Shown here: in pieces, positions 9,671-17,707 of the stretch
How positions within the stretch are numbered: the stretch's first letter is position 1
How the letters are laid out: the number at the start of each line of letters is the position of its first letter
Assembly: GCA_937967795.1 (NCBI GenBank)
Contig: CALBSK010000035.1
Span: forward strand, 1 to 34,968
Origin: an uncultured Alphaproteobacteria bacterium
Lineage (GTDB): Bacteria; Pseudomonadota; Alphaproteobacteria; UBA9655
Reading direction: 5' to 3'
DNA: 34,968 nucleotides
Notes under the pieces: model-generated
What the model was told of the DNA's origin: nothing
Database searches by the model: none
What the model saw: only the letters and a program-made list of their open reading frames with translations
Program-made: the position numbers and the translations under genes

Positions 9671-10168
9671 ATGGCAAGCATGCAACATAAACTTGATCGC
9701 GTTCGTCCTCCCCGTGTTCAAATCACCTATGATGTGGAAATTGGAGGAGCCATACAAGCGTATGAGCTTCCTTTTGTCATGGGTATTTTAGCCGATCTTG
9801 CAGGAACGCCGTCAACACCATTGCCTCCTTTAAAGCAAAGAAAATTTATCGACATTGATCGTGATAATATTAATGACGTAATGGCTTCTTTGAATGCCCA
9901 ACTTCCTTTGCGAGTTAAGAACGTTTTGGGGGGAAGCGCGCCAGATCTAAATATTCTTCTTTCATTCAAATCTATGGATGATTTTGACCCTATAAATATC
10001 GTTGGTCAAGTTGCACCTCTCACAGATCTTTATAATAAGAGACTCGCATTGACCGATCTCTTATCCAAACTTGATGGGAATGATGCTTTAGATACTGAAC
10101 TCAGGAATATCATTGATAATCCTGACGTTTTGGCCCAGTTACAGAAGGAACTTGGGTCAAGCAAATAA
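9671..10168 (+). CDS. tssB: Type VI secretion contractile sheath small subunit TssB (VipA)
   Basis: Small subunit of the cytoplasmic contractile sheath that, with TssC, contracts to drive the Hcp tube out of the cell. The 165-residue protein shows the family N-terminus RPPRVQITYDVEIGGA followed by ELPFVMGILADLAG, then RKFIDIDRDNINDVMASLNA and the closing region with LYNKRLALTDLLSKLDGN. AAGGGAG with a nine-base spacer supports ATG 9671. It is first in tssB-tssC-hcp. No immunity or regulator genes flank it. Confidence 0.95.
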   Translation: MASMQHKLDRVRPPRVQITYDVEIGGAIQAYELPFVMGILADLAGTPSTPLPPLKQRKFIDIDRDNINDVMASLNAQLPLRVKNVLGGSAPDLNILLSFKSMDDFDPINIVGQVAPLTDLYNKRLALTDLLSKLDGNDALDTELRNIIDNPDVLAQLQKELGSSK

Positions 10169-10201
10169 ATTCTAAGATGTATTAGATGAGGGAGTTAAAT
10201 C

Positions 10202-11731
10202 ATGGCAGATGAAACGAAAAAAACACCACCAGCATCAAGCACAGTGAGTGCAAGTTCTCCAGCAAAGAGCGGGGGGGGAGCAGGTAGTGGAGGAGGAAGC
10301 CTTCTCAACACTATTATTCAAAACGGAAAATTGGCGCGAGATCCATCTCAACTTGAGAATGCTAAACAAATGATCGCTGAATTTGTGAACCAAGTTGCCT
10401 CGGCTTCTAAAGGAAGCATAGGGGATGATGTTTATTCGTTTATTATTAGCTGTGTCAGTAAGTTTGATAGAAGCATTTCTTCACAAATGGATGAAATCGT
10501 TCATGATCCTGTTTTTCAAAAATTTGAAGGATCTTGGAGAGGGCTCTTTAAACTTGTCATGGCAACAGAAACAAGTGAAACGCTTAAACTCAAATTGTGG
10601 GTTATTACAAAGCAAGAGCTTATGAACGACCTGGAGCGAGCTGTGGAATTTGATCAGAGTCAGCTCTTTAAGAAAGTCTATGAAGAACAATACGGCACTT
10701 ATGGAGGCGTTCCTTTTTCTTGCCTTGTTGGTGATTTCCAGTTTGGACGTGACCCTCAAGATGTTGAACTTGCTACATTAATTTCAAATACGGCAGCTTG
10801 CGCACATACGCCTTTCATTGCAGCAGCCTCTCCGGAGATGTTCAATTTTGATAGTTTTATTGAACTCAGTGGTCCGCGTGACCTGGCTAAACTCTTTGAT
10901 GGTACGGATGCCATTAAATGGAGAAGTTTCCGTGAAACAGAAGATTCACGCTACTTTACACTCACGCTACCTCATGTATTGATGCGTTTGCCTTATGGTC
11001 AAGCGACTAATCCTACAGAAGGGTTCAATTATGAAGAAGCTGTGGATGGAACAGATAACACCAAGTTTTGCTGGGGAAGTTCAGCTTATGCAATGGCTCA
11101 AAACATTACGAATGCTTTTGCTCTTTATAAATGGACAGCAGCCATTCGGGGTGTTGAAGGAGGAGGGCTTGTTTCTGATTTGCCAGCCTTTACGTTCAAA
11201 ACGGCGAATGGGGATTTAGCAGTGAAGTGTCCTACGGAAACGGCCATTACAGATCGACGCGAGAAAGAATTAAGCGATCTAGGTTTTATGGCTTTATGTT
11301 ATTGTAAGGATACGGACTATGCAGCTTTCTTCAGCTCGCAAACAACTCAAAAACCAAAGGAATACGAAGATAATTTTGCCAATGCAAATTCAAGAATCTC
11401 CGCAAGACTTCCTTATATGCTGAATGCGTCTCGTTTTGCCCATTATATTAAGGTTATGATGAGAGATAAAATTGGTTCGTTCATGTCACGACAGGAAGTT
11501 TCTCTATTCCTGAACGCATGGATTGCCCAATACGTTCTCCTCTCAGACATTGCGCCTGAAACGGTAAAGGCGTCTTTTCCTCTACGAGAGGCTCGTATCG
11601 ATGTTTCAGATGTCCCAGGAAAGCCAGGTAGTTATACGGCTGTTGTCTTCTTGCGGCCATTCTTCCAACTCGAAGAACTTACAGCGTCCTTGAGGTTGGT
11701 TGCAACCCTTCCACGCCCTGGTGCGGGATGA
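10202..11731 (+). CDS. tssC: Type VI secretion contractile sheath large subunit TssC (VipB)
   Basis: Large sheath subunit of 509 residues. After a low-complexity Ala/Ser/Gly stretch (about residues 5-35) comes SLLNTIIQNGKLARDP, which corresponds to the N-terminal helix region used for ClpV recognition in other systems. The family core is clear: HDPVFQKFEGSWRGLFKLV, YGGVPFSCLVGDFQFGRDPQD, IAAASPEMFNFDSF, CWGSSAYAMAQN and MRDKIGSFMSRQEVSLFLN. It follows tssB by 33 bases and has the RBS GAGGGAG. The protein appears intact. Confidence 0.96.
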   Translation: MADETKKTPPASSTVSASSPAKSGGGAGSGGGSLLNTIIQNGKLARDPSQLENAKQMIAEFVNQVASASKGSIGDDVYSFIISCVSKFDRSISSQMDEIVHDPVFQKFEGSWRGLFKLVMATETSETLKLKLWVITKQELMNDLERAVEFDQSQLFKKVYEEQYGTYGGVPFSCLVGDFQFGRDPQDVELATLISNTAACAHTPFIAAASPEMFNFDSFIELSGPRDLAKLFDGTDAIKWRSFRETEDSRYFTLTLPHVLMRLPYGQATNPTEGFNYEEAVDGTDNTKFCWGSSAYAMAQNITNAFALYKWTAAIRGVEGGGLVSDLPAFTFKTANGDLAVKCPTETAITDRREKELSDLGFMALCYCKDTDYAAFFSSQTTQKPKEYEDNFANANSRISARLPYMLNASRFAHYIKVMMRDKIGSFMSRQEVSLFLNAWIAQYVLLSDIAPETVKASFPLREARIDVSDVPGKPGSYTAVVFLRPFFQLEELTASLRLVATLPRPGAG

Positions 11732-11779
11732 GGTTAGGCAATTTAATGAAAAAACAGGATAAAAGGAAAGGAACATAAA

Positions 11780-12460
11780 ATGGCACCAACTCAAATAGAC
11801 TCTTCGATTCTAACAGCTTCTCAAGCCGGAAATCAAGGAACAAACAACTCAAACCTTTATGTTAACATTGCAGGGCAGGGGACTGGCACGCTTTCAGGTG
11901 CTAACGTTGATGCAAAGCTTGCTAAGGCTGATCGGCTCTTATCCTTTAGCGAACAAATGACTCGTGAAGTCAATACGGCTGCTGAAAATACGTTGTTTTC
12001 GGCCGGGGAGATAGACGCGAGTTGGGTTTTCATTGAAATCCTTCGAACTCAAGCCTCCATTTATGTTCAAAATGCGTTCCTTGCGGGTAATACCATTGGA
12101 CCTATCAAAGTCTTTAGAGCTGATATTATTGCAGGTAAACATACGGTGACAGAAGAAATAGACTATACTAACTGTATTATAACTAAAATTGAGACCAATG
12201 CCGTATCTCAGGAAGGTAAAAAATTAGATACACTTAGAATTTGGTTCCGCTTTACAGGGCGTCAAGATACACTTTTCTTCTTTAATCAAATGGGACAACC
12301 CATTGGTCAAAATGTTTCGAACGTTGATTTCACCCAAGGAACACTTCAAGCTTCATCTGGCGGCGGCGGCGGTGGTGCTTCTGGCGGTGGAGGCGGCGGT
12401 GGTGCTTCTGGCGGTGGAGGCGGCGGTGGTGCTTCCGGCGGTGGAGGTGGCGGTATATAG
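11780..12460 (+). CDS. hcp: Hcp-like type VI secretion tube protein with Gly-rich tail
   Basis: A 226-residue protein directly after tssC, the usual hcp position. Residues about 27-190 have Hcp-like beta-rich character (YVNIAGQGTG, FLAGNTIGPIKVFRADII, VTEEIDYTNCIITKIET, KKLDTLRIWFRFTGRQD). Overall similarity to classical Hcp is weak, so the call rests partly on position and length. Hcp forms the hexameric-ring tube that the sheath expels. Unusual is the last 35 residues: blocks of six or seven Gly separated by Ala-Ser, encoded by a 24-27-bp GC-rich DNA repeat. Such a tail could be a flexible extension inside or outside the tube, or a disordered linker. A strong terminator follows 33 bases after the stop. 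Confidence 0.72.
   Translation: MAPTQIDSSILTASQAGNQGTNNSNLYVNIAGQGTGTLSGANVDAKLAKADRLLSFSEQMTREVNTAAENTLFSAGEIDASWVFIEILRTQASIYVQNAFLAGNTIGPIKVFRADIIAGKHTVTEEIDYTNCIITKIETNAVSQEGKKLDTLRIWFRFTGRQDTLFFFNQMGQPIGQNVSNVDFTQGTLQASSGGGGGGASGGGGGGGASGGGGGGGASGGGGGGI
12356..12457 (+). repeat. 24/27-bp minisatellite coding the hcp tail
   Basis: Four in-frame units of 24, 27, 27 and 24 bp (12356, 12380, 12407, 12434) each encode Ser, six or seven Gly, then Ala (Ile in the last). The second and third units are identical. It is far richer in GC than its surroundings. Confidence 0.92.
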
Positions 12461-12492
12461 CTATTACATAGCTATGCTTCTGTTTTGAAAAC

Positions 12493-12528
12493 AAAAAGGC
12501 GTTATCTTTTTATAAGATCGCCTTTTTT
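12493..12528 (+). terminator. Strong intrinsic terminator after hcp
   Basis: AAAAAGGCG (12493-12501) pairs with CGCCTTTTT (from 12519), extended by ATCTT/AAGAT inside, and the right arm ends in six T. It separates tssB-tssC-hcp from tssE. Confidence 0.88.
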
Positions 12529-12554
12529 CTTTAGTCTATAAGGAAAAAATGATA

Positions 12555-12582
12555 GGCTTTAAAAAATATAAGCCCTTCTTTT
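12555..12582 (+). terminator. Second weaker hairpin before tssE
   Basis: GGCTT (12555-12559) pairs with AAGCC (12570-12574), followed by CTTCTTTT. It lies just before the tssE RBS and could be a back-up terminator or a leader hairpin. Confidence 0.4.
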
Positions 12583-12594
12583 AAAGGGGGAAGA

Positions 12595-13077
12595 ATGAAG
12601 CAAATAAAAATTAAAAGGGGAACACCAGCGCCCCTTTTTGACAGAATTGTGGAGGATAGACTGGGAGCGGCCCCTCAGCTTTTAAATGCTCAAGAGCTTA
12701 AAGACTCTATTATTCACGAGGTTTCAATTGTTTTGAATACCCGTTGTACCGTTCGGAAAGTTATTTATGAAGATCATCTGGAGATGATTCCTCTTTTTGG
12801 CCTTCCTGATTTTTTTGGCTTAAGTGACTTTAGCTACTTTGATAGTGCGAACCCTGAAGATTGGCCTACTATGGCTCGTTTTATTGAAACGGCAATCCAA
12901 GCTGCTGAGCCGCGTCTTCATCATATTAATGTAACTGTTGATCATTATGATTCGGTTAACCAAGCCCTTAGTGTGATGGTTTCAGCCTCTGGGAAGGAAA
13001 CCCCTCTCCTTAAAGACATCCATTTTCCTCTGACGTTATATCAGTGGAGGTCTTCTTCCCGAAAAGCGGCTGCATAA
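12595..13077 (+). CDS. tssE: Type VI secretion baseplate wedge protein TssE (gp25-like)
   Basis: TssE belongs to the GPW/gp25 family and forms part of the baseplate wedge from which the sheath polymerises. The 160-residue protein has the usual layout: an N-terminal PLFDRIVEDR segment, LKDSIIHEVSIVLNTRC, then GLPDFFGLSDFSYFD and a helical and beta C-terminal part (ETAIQAAEPRLHHINVTV) like gp25. A strong RBS, AAGGGGG, lies five bases before ATG 12595. It stands after a terminator and so is probably expressed at a lower level or from its own promoter. Its last 68 bases overlap the 3' end of prmC on the other strand. Confidence 0.88.
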   Translation: MKQIKIKRGTPAPLFDRIVEDRLGAAPQLLNAQELKDSIIHEVSIVLNTRCTVRKVIYEDHLEMIPLFGLPDFFGLSDFSYFDSANPEDWPTMARFIETAIQAAEPRLHHINVTVDHYDSVNQALSVMVSASGKETPLLKDIHFPLTLYQWRSSSRKAAA

Positions 13078-13930
13078 GGGGACACATGAGTTCCATTCCC
13101 AATACACGCTCTATACCTGCAAGGTCCTTAAGGATAAAAAGAAGAGTGAATCCAGCATTTTGAAATATCTTCTCAACATCTCTTCGTTGACCAGCGCCTA
13201 TCTCGAGAACGGTAAATCCTTTGGGTGAGAGAAAGCGTTTGATCTCTCGAGAAAGGATGCGGTAGTAGTCAAGCCCATCCTCGCCGGCAAAGAGAGCCTC
13301 AGGAGGATCATAATTTCGAACTCCTTTATCAAGAGTTTCTTTTTGGTTCAAAGGAATGTAGGGAGGGTTGCTCACAATTATATCAAAAGAGCCTTTAAGA
13401 GCGTCGCCCCAGTTGCTTTTCAGGAAAGTCGCGCGCGCATCAACTTTATTGAGAACGGCATTGGTGTGAGCCATAGAGAGAGTCTCTTCATTAATGTCAA
13501 TGCCAATACCTGTAGCATTTTTCAGCTCATGGAGCAAAGCGACTAGAATACAACCGGAACCCGTTCCGAAATCTAAGATACGCCACGCTTCTGTTAAATG
13601 AGCTTTCACTCCGTGTAAAACGCCTTCTACGATCCCTTCCGTTTCAGGGCGAGGGTCAAGGGTGTGTTCGTTCAACTGGAAAGGAAGACTCCAAAATTCG
13701 CGCACGCCTTTCATACGCGAAAGAGGCTCGCCTTGAAGGCGTCTTTCAAGCCATTCTCGAATTTTAATTTCTTCTATGGGAGAGGGGATATAAGTAGGAT
13801 TCAGTGTAACAAAAGTATTATCTTGCTCAAGGGCTCCTGCTAAAAGCCATTTTGCTTCTTGAGAAGAGTTTTCAAATTTAGCGTTTGAAAGGGCTTTTCT
13901 CGTCTCCTGGTGCCATTCTTTAAGGGTCAT
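13010..13930 (-). CDS. prmC: Peptide chain release factor N5-glutamine methyltransferase
   Basis: Methylates the Gln of the GGQ motif in RF1 and RF2 using S-adenosylmethionine. Length is 306 residues. The SAM-binding motif is ILDFGTGSGCILVAL (GTGSG at 122-126) and the catalytic NPPY is at 188-191 (SNPPYIPL). The LDPRPETEGIVE block is the usual RPETE motif. The final residues (after RVLGMEL) extend past the usual family end and lie opposite the tssE 3' end. It is last in the overlapping reverse run; its ATG overlaps the nth stop by four bases. Confidence 0.94.
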   Translation of the reverse strand: MTLKEWHQETRKALSNAKFENSSQEAKWLLAGALEQDNTFVTLNPTYIPSPIEEIKIREWLERRLQGEPLSRMKGVREFWSLPFQLNEHTLDPRPETEGIVEGVLHGVKAHLTEAWRILDFGTGSGCILVALLHELKNATGIGIDINEETLSMAHTNAVLNKVDARATFLKSNWGDALKGSFDIIVSNPPYIPLNQKETLDKGVRNYDPPEALFAGEDGLDYYRILSREIKRFLSPKGFTVLEIGAGQRRDVEKIFQNAGFTLLFILKDLAGIERVLGMELMCPLMQPLFGKKTSTDITSEENGCL

Positions 13931-14580
13931 TCGCCTGACTCTGTTTTATGAGGATAGTGACATTCATTGCGCACAGGGCAAGTAGGGCAGAGGGGTTTGC
14001 GTGCTTTACAAATGTAGCGGCCATGGAGGACGAGCCAGTGGTGAGCAGAGTAAAGCCAACGGATGGGGATACGCTTCATCAATTCTTTTTCAACCGCAAA
14101 AGGCGTTTTTCCAAACGCAAGACCCGTACGATTTGAGACGCGGAAAATATGGGTGTCAACGGCAATTACGGGTTGGTGAAAAGCCGCATTGAGAACAACA
14201 TTCGCTGTTTTGCGGCCCACGCCGGGTAAAGATTCAAGATCTTCGCGGGTGTCTGGGATCTTGCCATTAAAATCGCTTATAAGTCGTTGGCTCAGAGCGA
14301 TAATATGGCGAGCCTTTCCATTATAAAGGCCGATGGTGTTGATGTATCCTTTGAGCTTTTCCTCACCTAAATCAACCATTTTTTGAGGAGTATCCGCAAT
14401 TTTAAAAAGATTGAGGGTCGCTTTATTCACTCCCTTATCGGTGGCTTGAGCTGAAAGAACAACGGCGATCAAAAGAGTATAAGGATTGGTGGAATAAAGT
14501 TCACCCTGAGGATGAGGGTTAAGAGCAGAAAGTTTTTCAAAAAAACGGTCAATTTCTTGAGAAGTCATAAGAGTGATCAT
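13927..14580 (-). CDS. nth: Endonuclease III
   Basis: Base-excision repair glycosylase/AP lyase for oxidised pyrimidines. In 217 residues it has the helix-hairpin-helix LPGVGRKTANVVL with catalytic Lys124, the catalytic Asp142 in AVDTHIFRVSNR, and the 4Fe-4S cluster ligands Cys191, Cys198, Cys201 and Cys207 in the canonical 6-2-5 spacing. The first ATG overlaps the dapB stop by four bases; a second ATG four codons on (MTSQEIDRF) is an alternative start. It overlaps prmC by four bases at the other end. Confidence 0.96.
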   Translation of the reverse strand: MITLMTSQEIDRFFEKLSALNPHPQGELYSTNPYTLLIAVVLSAQATDKGVNKATLNLFKIADTPQKMVDLGEEKLKGYINTIGLYNGKARHIIALSQRLISDFNGKIPDTREDLESLPGVGRKTANVVLNAAFHQPVIAVDTHIFRVSNRTGLAFGKTPFAVEKELMKRIPIRWLYSAHHWLVLHGRYICKARKPLCPTCPVRNECHYPHKTESGE

Positions 14581-15329
14581 AGAGAAATGCCCACAACATC
14601 ATCCATACTATAAAATCCATTCGCTTTTCCAAAAAGCCATTGAGCGGCTTTAATGGCGCCTTGAGCAAAGAGCGTTCGATCAAACGTTCGATGCTCAAGG
14701 GTGATCATATCCTTTTCACCCGTAAAAATAACCGAATGGTCTCCTCTAATGCCACCGCCGCGCAAAGATACACATTCTATGGTGTTTTCTTGGTGATTAA
14801 TCCTTGTGAGGGCTTTTGCAATGGAAAGCGAGGTTCCGGAAGGAGCGTCAGACTTATGACGATGATGCATATCTAAGATACTGACATCATAAGAAGGACC
14901 TAAAATTTCCGCTGTAAGACAAGCTAATTTTCTTAAGAGCACCATGGCAAGACTTGTATTGGGAGCAACAAGAAGAGGAATGTTTTCTGAAGCCTTCTCC
15001 ATTACTGTTTGTTGATCTTCATTCAGTCCTGTTAAACAAACAACGTAAGGTTTTTGAAAGCGTATGGCCTCCGTGAGATGTTTTTCAAGAGCATCGGGAT
15101 GACTGAAATCGATCACAACATCAGCTTCCTTAAAAGCCTTTTCTATCGTATCTGAAATAAGAAGGTTAAGAAATCCTTCTCCAATGAAATTGCCAATATC
15201 TTGTCCGACAAAGAGATTCCCGGGGCGTGTTAACGCACCTGCAACTTCAACGTCAGGGTTTTGATTGACTTCTTTTAGGACGATTTGTCCCATTCGTCCC
15301 GTACATCCTGTGATAGTAAGTTTAAGCAT
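14577..15329 (-). CDS. dapB: 4-hydroxy-tetrahydrodipicolinate reductase
   Basis: NAD(P)H-dependent reductase of the diaminopimelate/lysine route, which supplies peptidoglycan meso-DAP. The 250-residue protein opens with the nucleotide-binding TITGCTGRMGQ. It contains the catalytic block MHHRHKSDAPSGTSLSIA, with the His pair and Lys conserved. Its retention suggests the cell still makes DAP. It overlaps hprK by eight bases and nth by four. Confidence 0.96.
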   Translation of the reverse strand: MLKLTITGCTGRMGQIVLKEVNQNPDVEVAGALTRPGNLFVGQDIGNFIGEGFLNLLISDTIEKAFKEADVVIDFSHPDALEKHLTEAIRFQKPYVVCLTGLNEDQQTVMEKASENIPLLVAPNTSLAMVLLRKLACLTAEILGPSYDVSILDMHHRHKSDAPSGTSLSIAKALTRINHQENTIECVSLRGGGIRGDHSVIFTGEKDMITLEHRTFDRTLFAQGAIKAAQWLFGKANGFYSMDDVVGISL

Positions 15330-15759
15330 ATTCTCCGTTTATCTCTTTTAAAGCAATTTTTAGTTCAACTTTAATAGCCCCTAAGGGATCATTTTTGATA
15401 AGCCTTAAATAAGGTATTTTAATACCAAAATACTCCCTAAAAGTAGATTCTGGAAATCTTTCAACCGTTTTTTTCTCTCCTATGTCAACATGGAGTTTTA
15501 CAGGAGATTTTTCTTGATAAGGGAAACTGCAAATCCCCACACCTCTAACTTCCATAAGGCCTTTTAAAGAGGGGGGAGGGAAGGCCATAAGCGTTCCCTT
15601 TTTAAGAGTCATAAGGGTTTGATCGTCAGAGACAAGAAGAGCTCCCCGATCAATCAATTGAAGAGCAAGTGAAGACTTACCTCTTCCAGATTTTCCGGTA
15701 ATTAGAATAGCTTTCCCTTGAATTTCAACACAAGTGGCATGAAGAGAATGCTCTTTCAT
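15322..15759 (-). CDS. hprK: HPr kinase/phosphorylase, short alphaproteobacterial form
   Basis: At 145 residues this corresponds to the C-terminal catalytic domain of HPr kinase/phosphorylase, the form found in many alphaproteobacteria, where it acts on the PTS phosphocarrier (nitrogen PTS). The Walker A loop is GKSGRGKSS at residues 22-30, a conserved Asp pair lies in LLVSDDQT, and the family signature EVRGVGI is at 70-76. The N-terminal domain of Firmicute HprK is absent, as expected for this class. It overlaps rsmB by four bases and dapB by eight. HPr and EI genes are not in the window. Confidence 0.9.
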   Translation of the reverse strand: MKEHSLHATCVEIQGKAILITGKSGRGKSSLALQLIDRGALLVSDDQTLMTLKKGTLMAFPPPSLKGLMEVRGVGICSFPYQEKSPVKLHVDIGEKKTVERFPESTFREYFGIKIPYLRLIKNDPLGAIKVELKIALKEINGEYA

Positions 15760-17039
15760 TCCTTGACTTTCTCAAACTTAGCGGCAAAGAAACCATCCGT
15801 GCCTTGTTGCAAAGGAGATAAGGACAAGAACGGCGCGCCCTTAAGGCCACACGGAACTAATGTGAAATTTAGATTATTTTCAAGAAATTTATCAGCCACG
15901 TCTTCATTTTCTTCACATAAGAGAGAGCATGTTGCGTAAACCAAGTATCCTCCGGATTTAAGAAGTAAGGCAGCTGTTTCTAAAAGACTTTGTTGGAGCG
16001 CCGTAAGCTCTTTAACATCCGCTTGCGTGATGTTCCATTTTTGATCGGGATTGCGGCGCCATGTGCCACTCCCAGAACAAGGAGCATCCACAAGAATACG
16101 ATCGAAACGGTCTTTTTGACGCTTGAGCCATTTGTCGTGAATGCCTGTAATTTCGCGGAGTTCAACGTTGAAAACGCCTGAGCGTTTCAGCCTCTCCTTT
16201 GTTCGTTTAAGACGCCATGCGGCCGTATCGGTTGCTATAATACGCCCTTTGTTTTGCATAGCGGCGGCAAGGCCAAGGGTTTTTCCTCCCGCGCCTGCAC
16301 ACAAATCCAAAACAGTGTGGCCTGGTTTAACATCCAAAAGAGTGACAATCAGTTGAGATCCTTCATCTTGAACTTCGATGAGACCTTCTTGAAAAGCTTT
16401 GGTTTGAGTTATATTTTCTCGCTGCTGAATTCGCAGAGCCCAGGGAGAAAGAGAAGTAGGGACGGCGGAAAGACCGGTTTTCTCAATAATCGAAAGAGCA
16501 TCTTCTCGTGTGGTTTTGAGAGTATTCACTCTTAAATCGAGGGGAGCTTGGTCTAAAAAGGCACGGATTTCCGCTTTTAAATTTTCTCCAAATCGACGTT
16601 TTAGAAAAGGAAAGAGCCACTCGGGAAATTCACCTTCGACCCAGGGCGGAAGAGTTTTATGGTCTGGAAGCTTTTCAAAAATGCTTTTTTCTTTATCAGA
16701 TAGTTTTAAAGGAGCATATTTTTCGCCTGAAAACAGCATTCCAATTTGATCACGAGGTATTTTTTCAAAGAGCCTTAAATAGGCAAGAAGACGAATTCGA
16801 GAAGCATCAACGGGTCTCAGAAGGAGAGGAGAAAGACCCCGTTCAAGGGCCCACCAATCACAAGAAGCTCTGTGTCGCATGATGCCATAAACGTATGAGG
16901 TGATAGTTTGGCGGTCTTTTGATCCAATGTAACGGCGTGTTTTAAAGTACCCATGACAGATTTGGTCCAAGGGTTTTTTAGTCGATCCCTGAAGAGTTAA
17001 AATTTCGAGAGTGCTTTCCAGGCGCGCCGGCTCTTTCAT
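15756..17039 (-). CDS. rsmB: RsmB-type 16S rRNA (cytosine-C5)-methyltransferase
   Basis: RsmB/Sun family SAM-dependent methyltransferase that makes m5C in 16S rRNA. The 427-residue protein has an N-terminal helical NusB-like region, the SAM site TVLDLCAGAGGKTLGLAA, and both family cysteines: the one in LVDAPCSGSGTWRRNP and the nucleophile in VYATCSLLCEEN. Assignment to RsmB rather than another Nop2/Sun paralogue is by overall layout. It overlaps rlmE and hprK by four bases each. Confidence 0.9.
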   Translation of the reverse strand: MKEPARLESTLEILTLQGSTKKPLDQICHGYFKTRRYIGSKDRQTITSYVYGIMRHRASCDWWALERGLSPLLLRPVDASRIRLLAYLRLFEKIPRDQIGMLFSGEKYAPLKLSDKEKSIFEKLPDHKTLPPWVEGEFPEWLFPFLKRRFGENLKAEIRAFLDQAPLDLRVNTLKTTREDALSIIEKTGLSAVPTSLSPWALRIQQRENITQTKAFQEGLIEVQDEGSQLIVTLLDVKPGHTVLDLCAGAGGKTLGLAAAMQNKGRIIATDTAAWRLKRTKERLKRSGVFNVELREITGIHDKWLKRQKDRFDRILVDAPCSGSGTWRRNPDQKWNITQADVKELTALQQSLLETAALLLKSGGYLVYATCSLLCEENEDVADKFLENNLNFTLVPCGLKGAPFLSLSPLQQGTDGFFAAKFEKVKE

Positions 17040-17707
17040 GAGCGAAATCCTATAGCAACAACGTACATCTCCGCTGAATCCTTTCGACTCGCGGGAGGTT
17101 TAAAATGAGCGACTTTTTCAAAGTGCTTTTTTAAGAGATCTAACAGTTCTTTCTCTGCCCCTCCTTGAAGAACTTTAACGACAAAAGACCCGTCTTTGGC
17201 GAGAACGTCTTGGGCGAAAGAAAAGGCTTCGGCAGCCAGAGTCATAATACGAAGATGATCCGTTTGGGAATGGCCTGTGCTAGGTGCTGCCATGTCGCTT
17301 AAAACCACATTAACAGGACCTTTCAGAGCCGCTTTTAAGTCCTTAAGAACTTCAGGGTTGCAAAAATCTCCACAAATCAGATGAATCCCTTCAAGGGGGT
17401 GCAAAGGAGTTAAATCAATACTTACAACTTGACCTCCGGGCTTAACACGCTCAAAGGCAACTTGTGTCCATCCTCCAGGGGCTGCTCCTAAATCGACCAC
17501 ATGAGCTCCAGGTTTTAAAATTTTAAACTTGTCATCAATTTCGATCAACTTGTAAGCAGCTCGTGAGCGATAGCCCATATCTTTTGCTTTTTGAACATAA
17601 GGATCGTTAAGTTGTCGAACAAGCCACCTTTGAGAAGAAGTTTTCCTTCCTCGTGCTGTTTTTAAGCGAACAGATAAGTGCCGTCCTGAAGAGGGTTTAT
17701 TTGTCAT
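17036..17707 (-). CDS. rlmE: 23S rRNA 2'-O-methyltransferase RlmE (FtsJ/RrmJ)
   Basis: Methylates the 2'-OH of a uridine in the 23S rRNA A loop (U2552 in E. coli). In 223 residues it has YRSRAAYKLIEID with the first catalytic Lys, the SAM motif VVDLGAAPGGWTQVA, SDMAAPSTG with the Asp, and FVVKVLQGG with the second Lys. A basic N-terminal stretch of about 20 residues precedes the domain. Four-base overlaps join it to ppx and rsmB. Confidence 0.95.
   Translation of the reverse strand: MTNKPSSGRHLSVRLKTARGRKTSSQRWLVRQLNDPYVQKAKDMGYRSRAAYKLIEIDDKFKILKPGAHVVDLGAAPGGWTQVAFERVKPGGQVVSIDLTPLHPLEGIHLICGDFCNPEVLKDLKAALKGPVNVVLSDMAAPSTGHSQTDHLRIMTLAAEAFSFAQDVLAKDGSFVVKVLQGGAEKELLDLLKKHFEKVAHFKPPASRKDSAEMYVVAIGFRS

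Noticed and set aside
12356..12457. Short regular repeats that could suggest CRISPR
   Set aside because: The units are directly adjacent, coding, in frame with hcp, and have no unique spacers.
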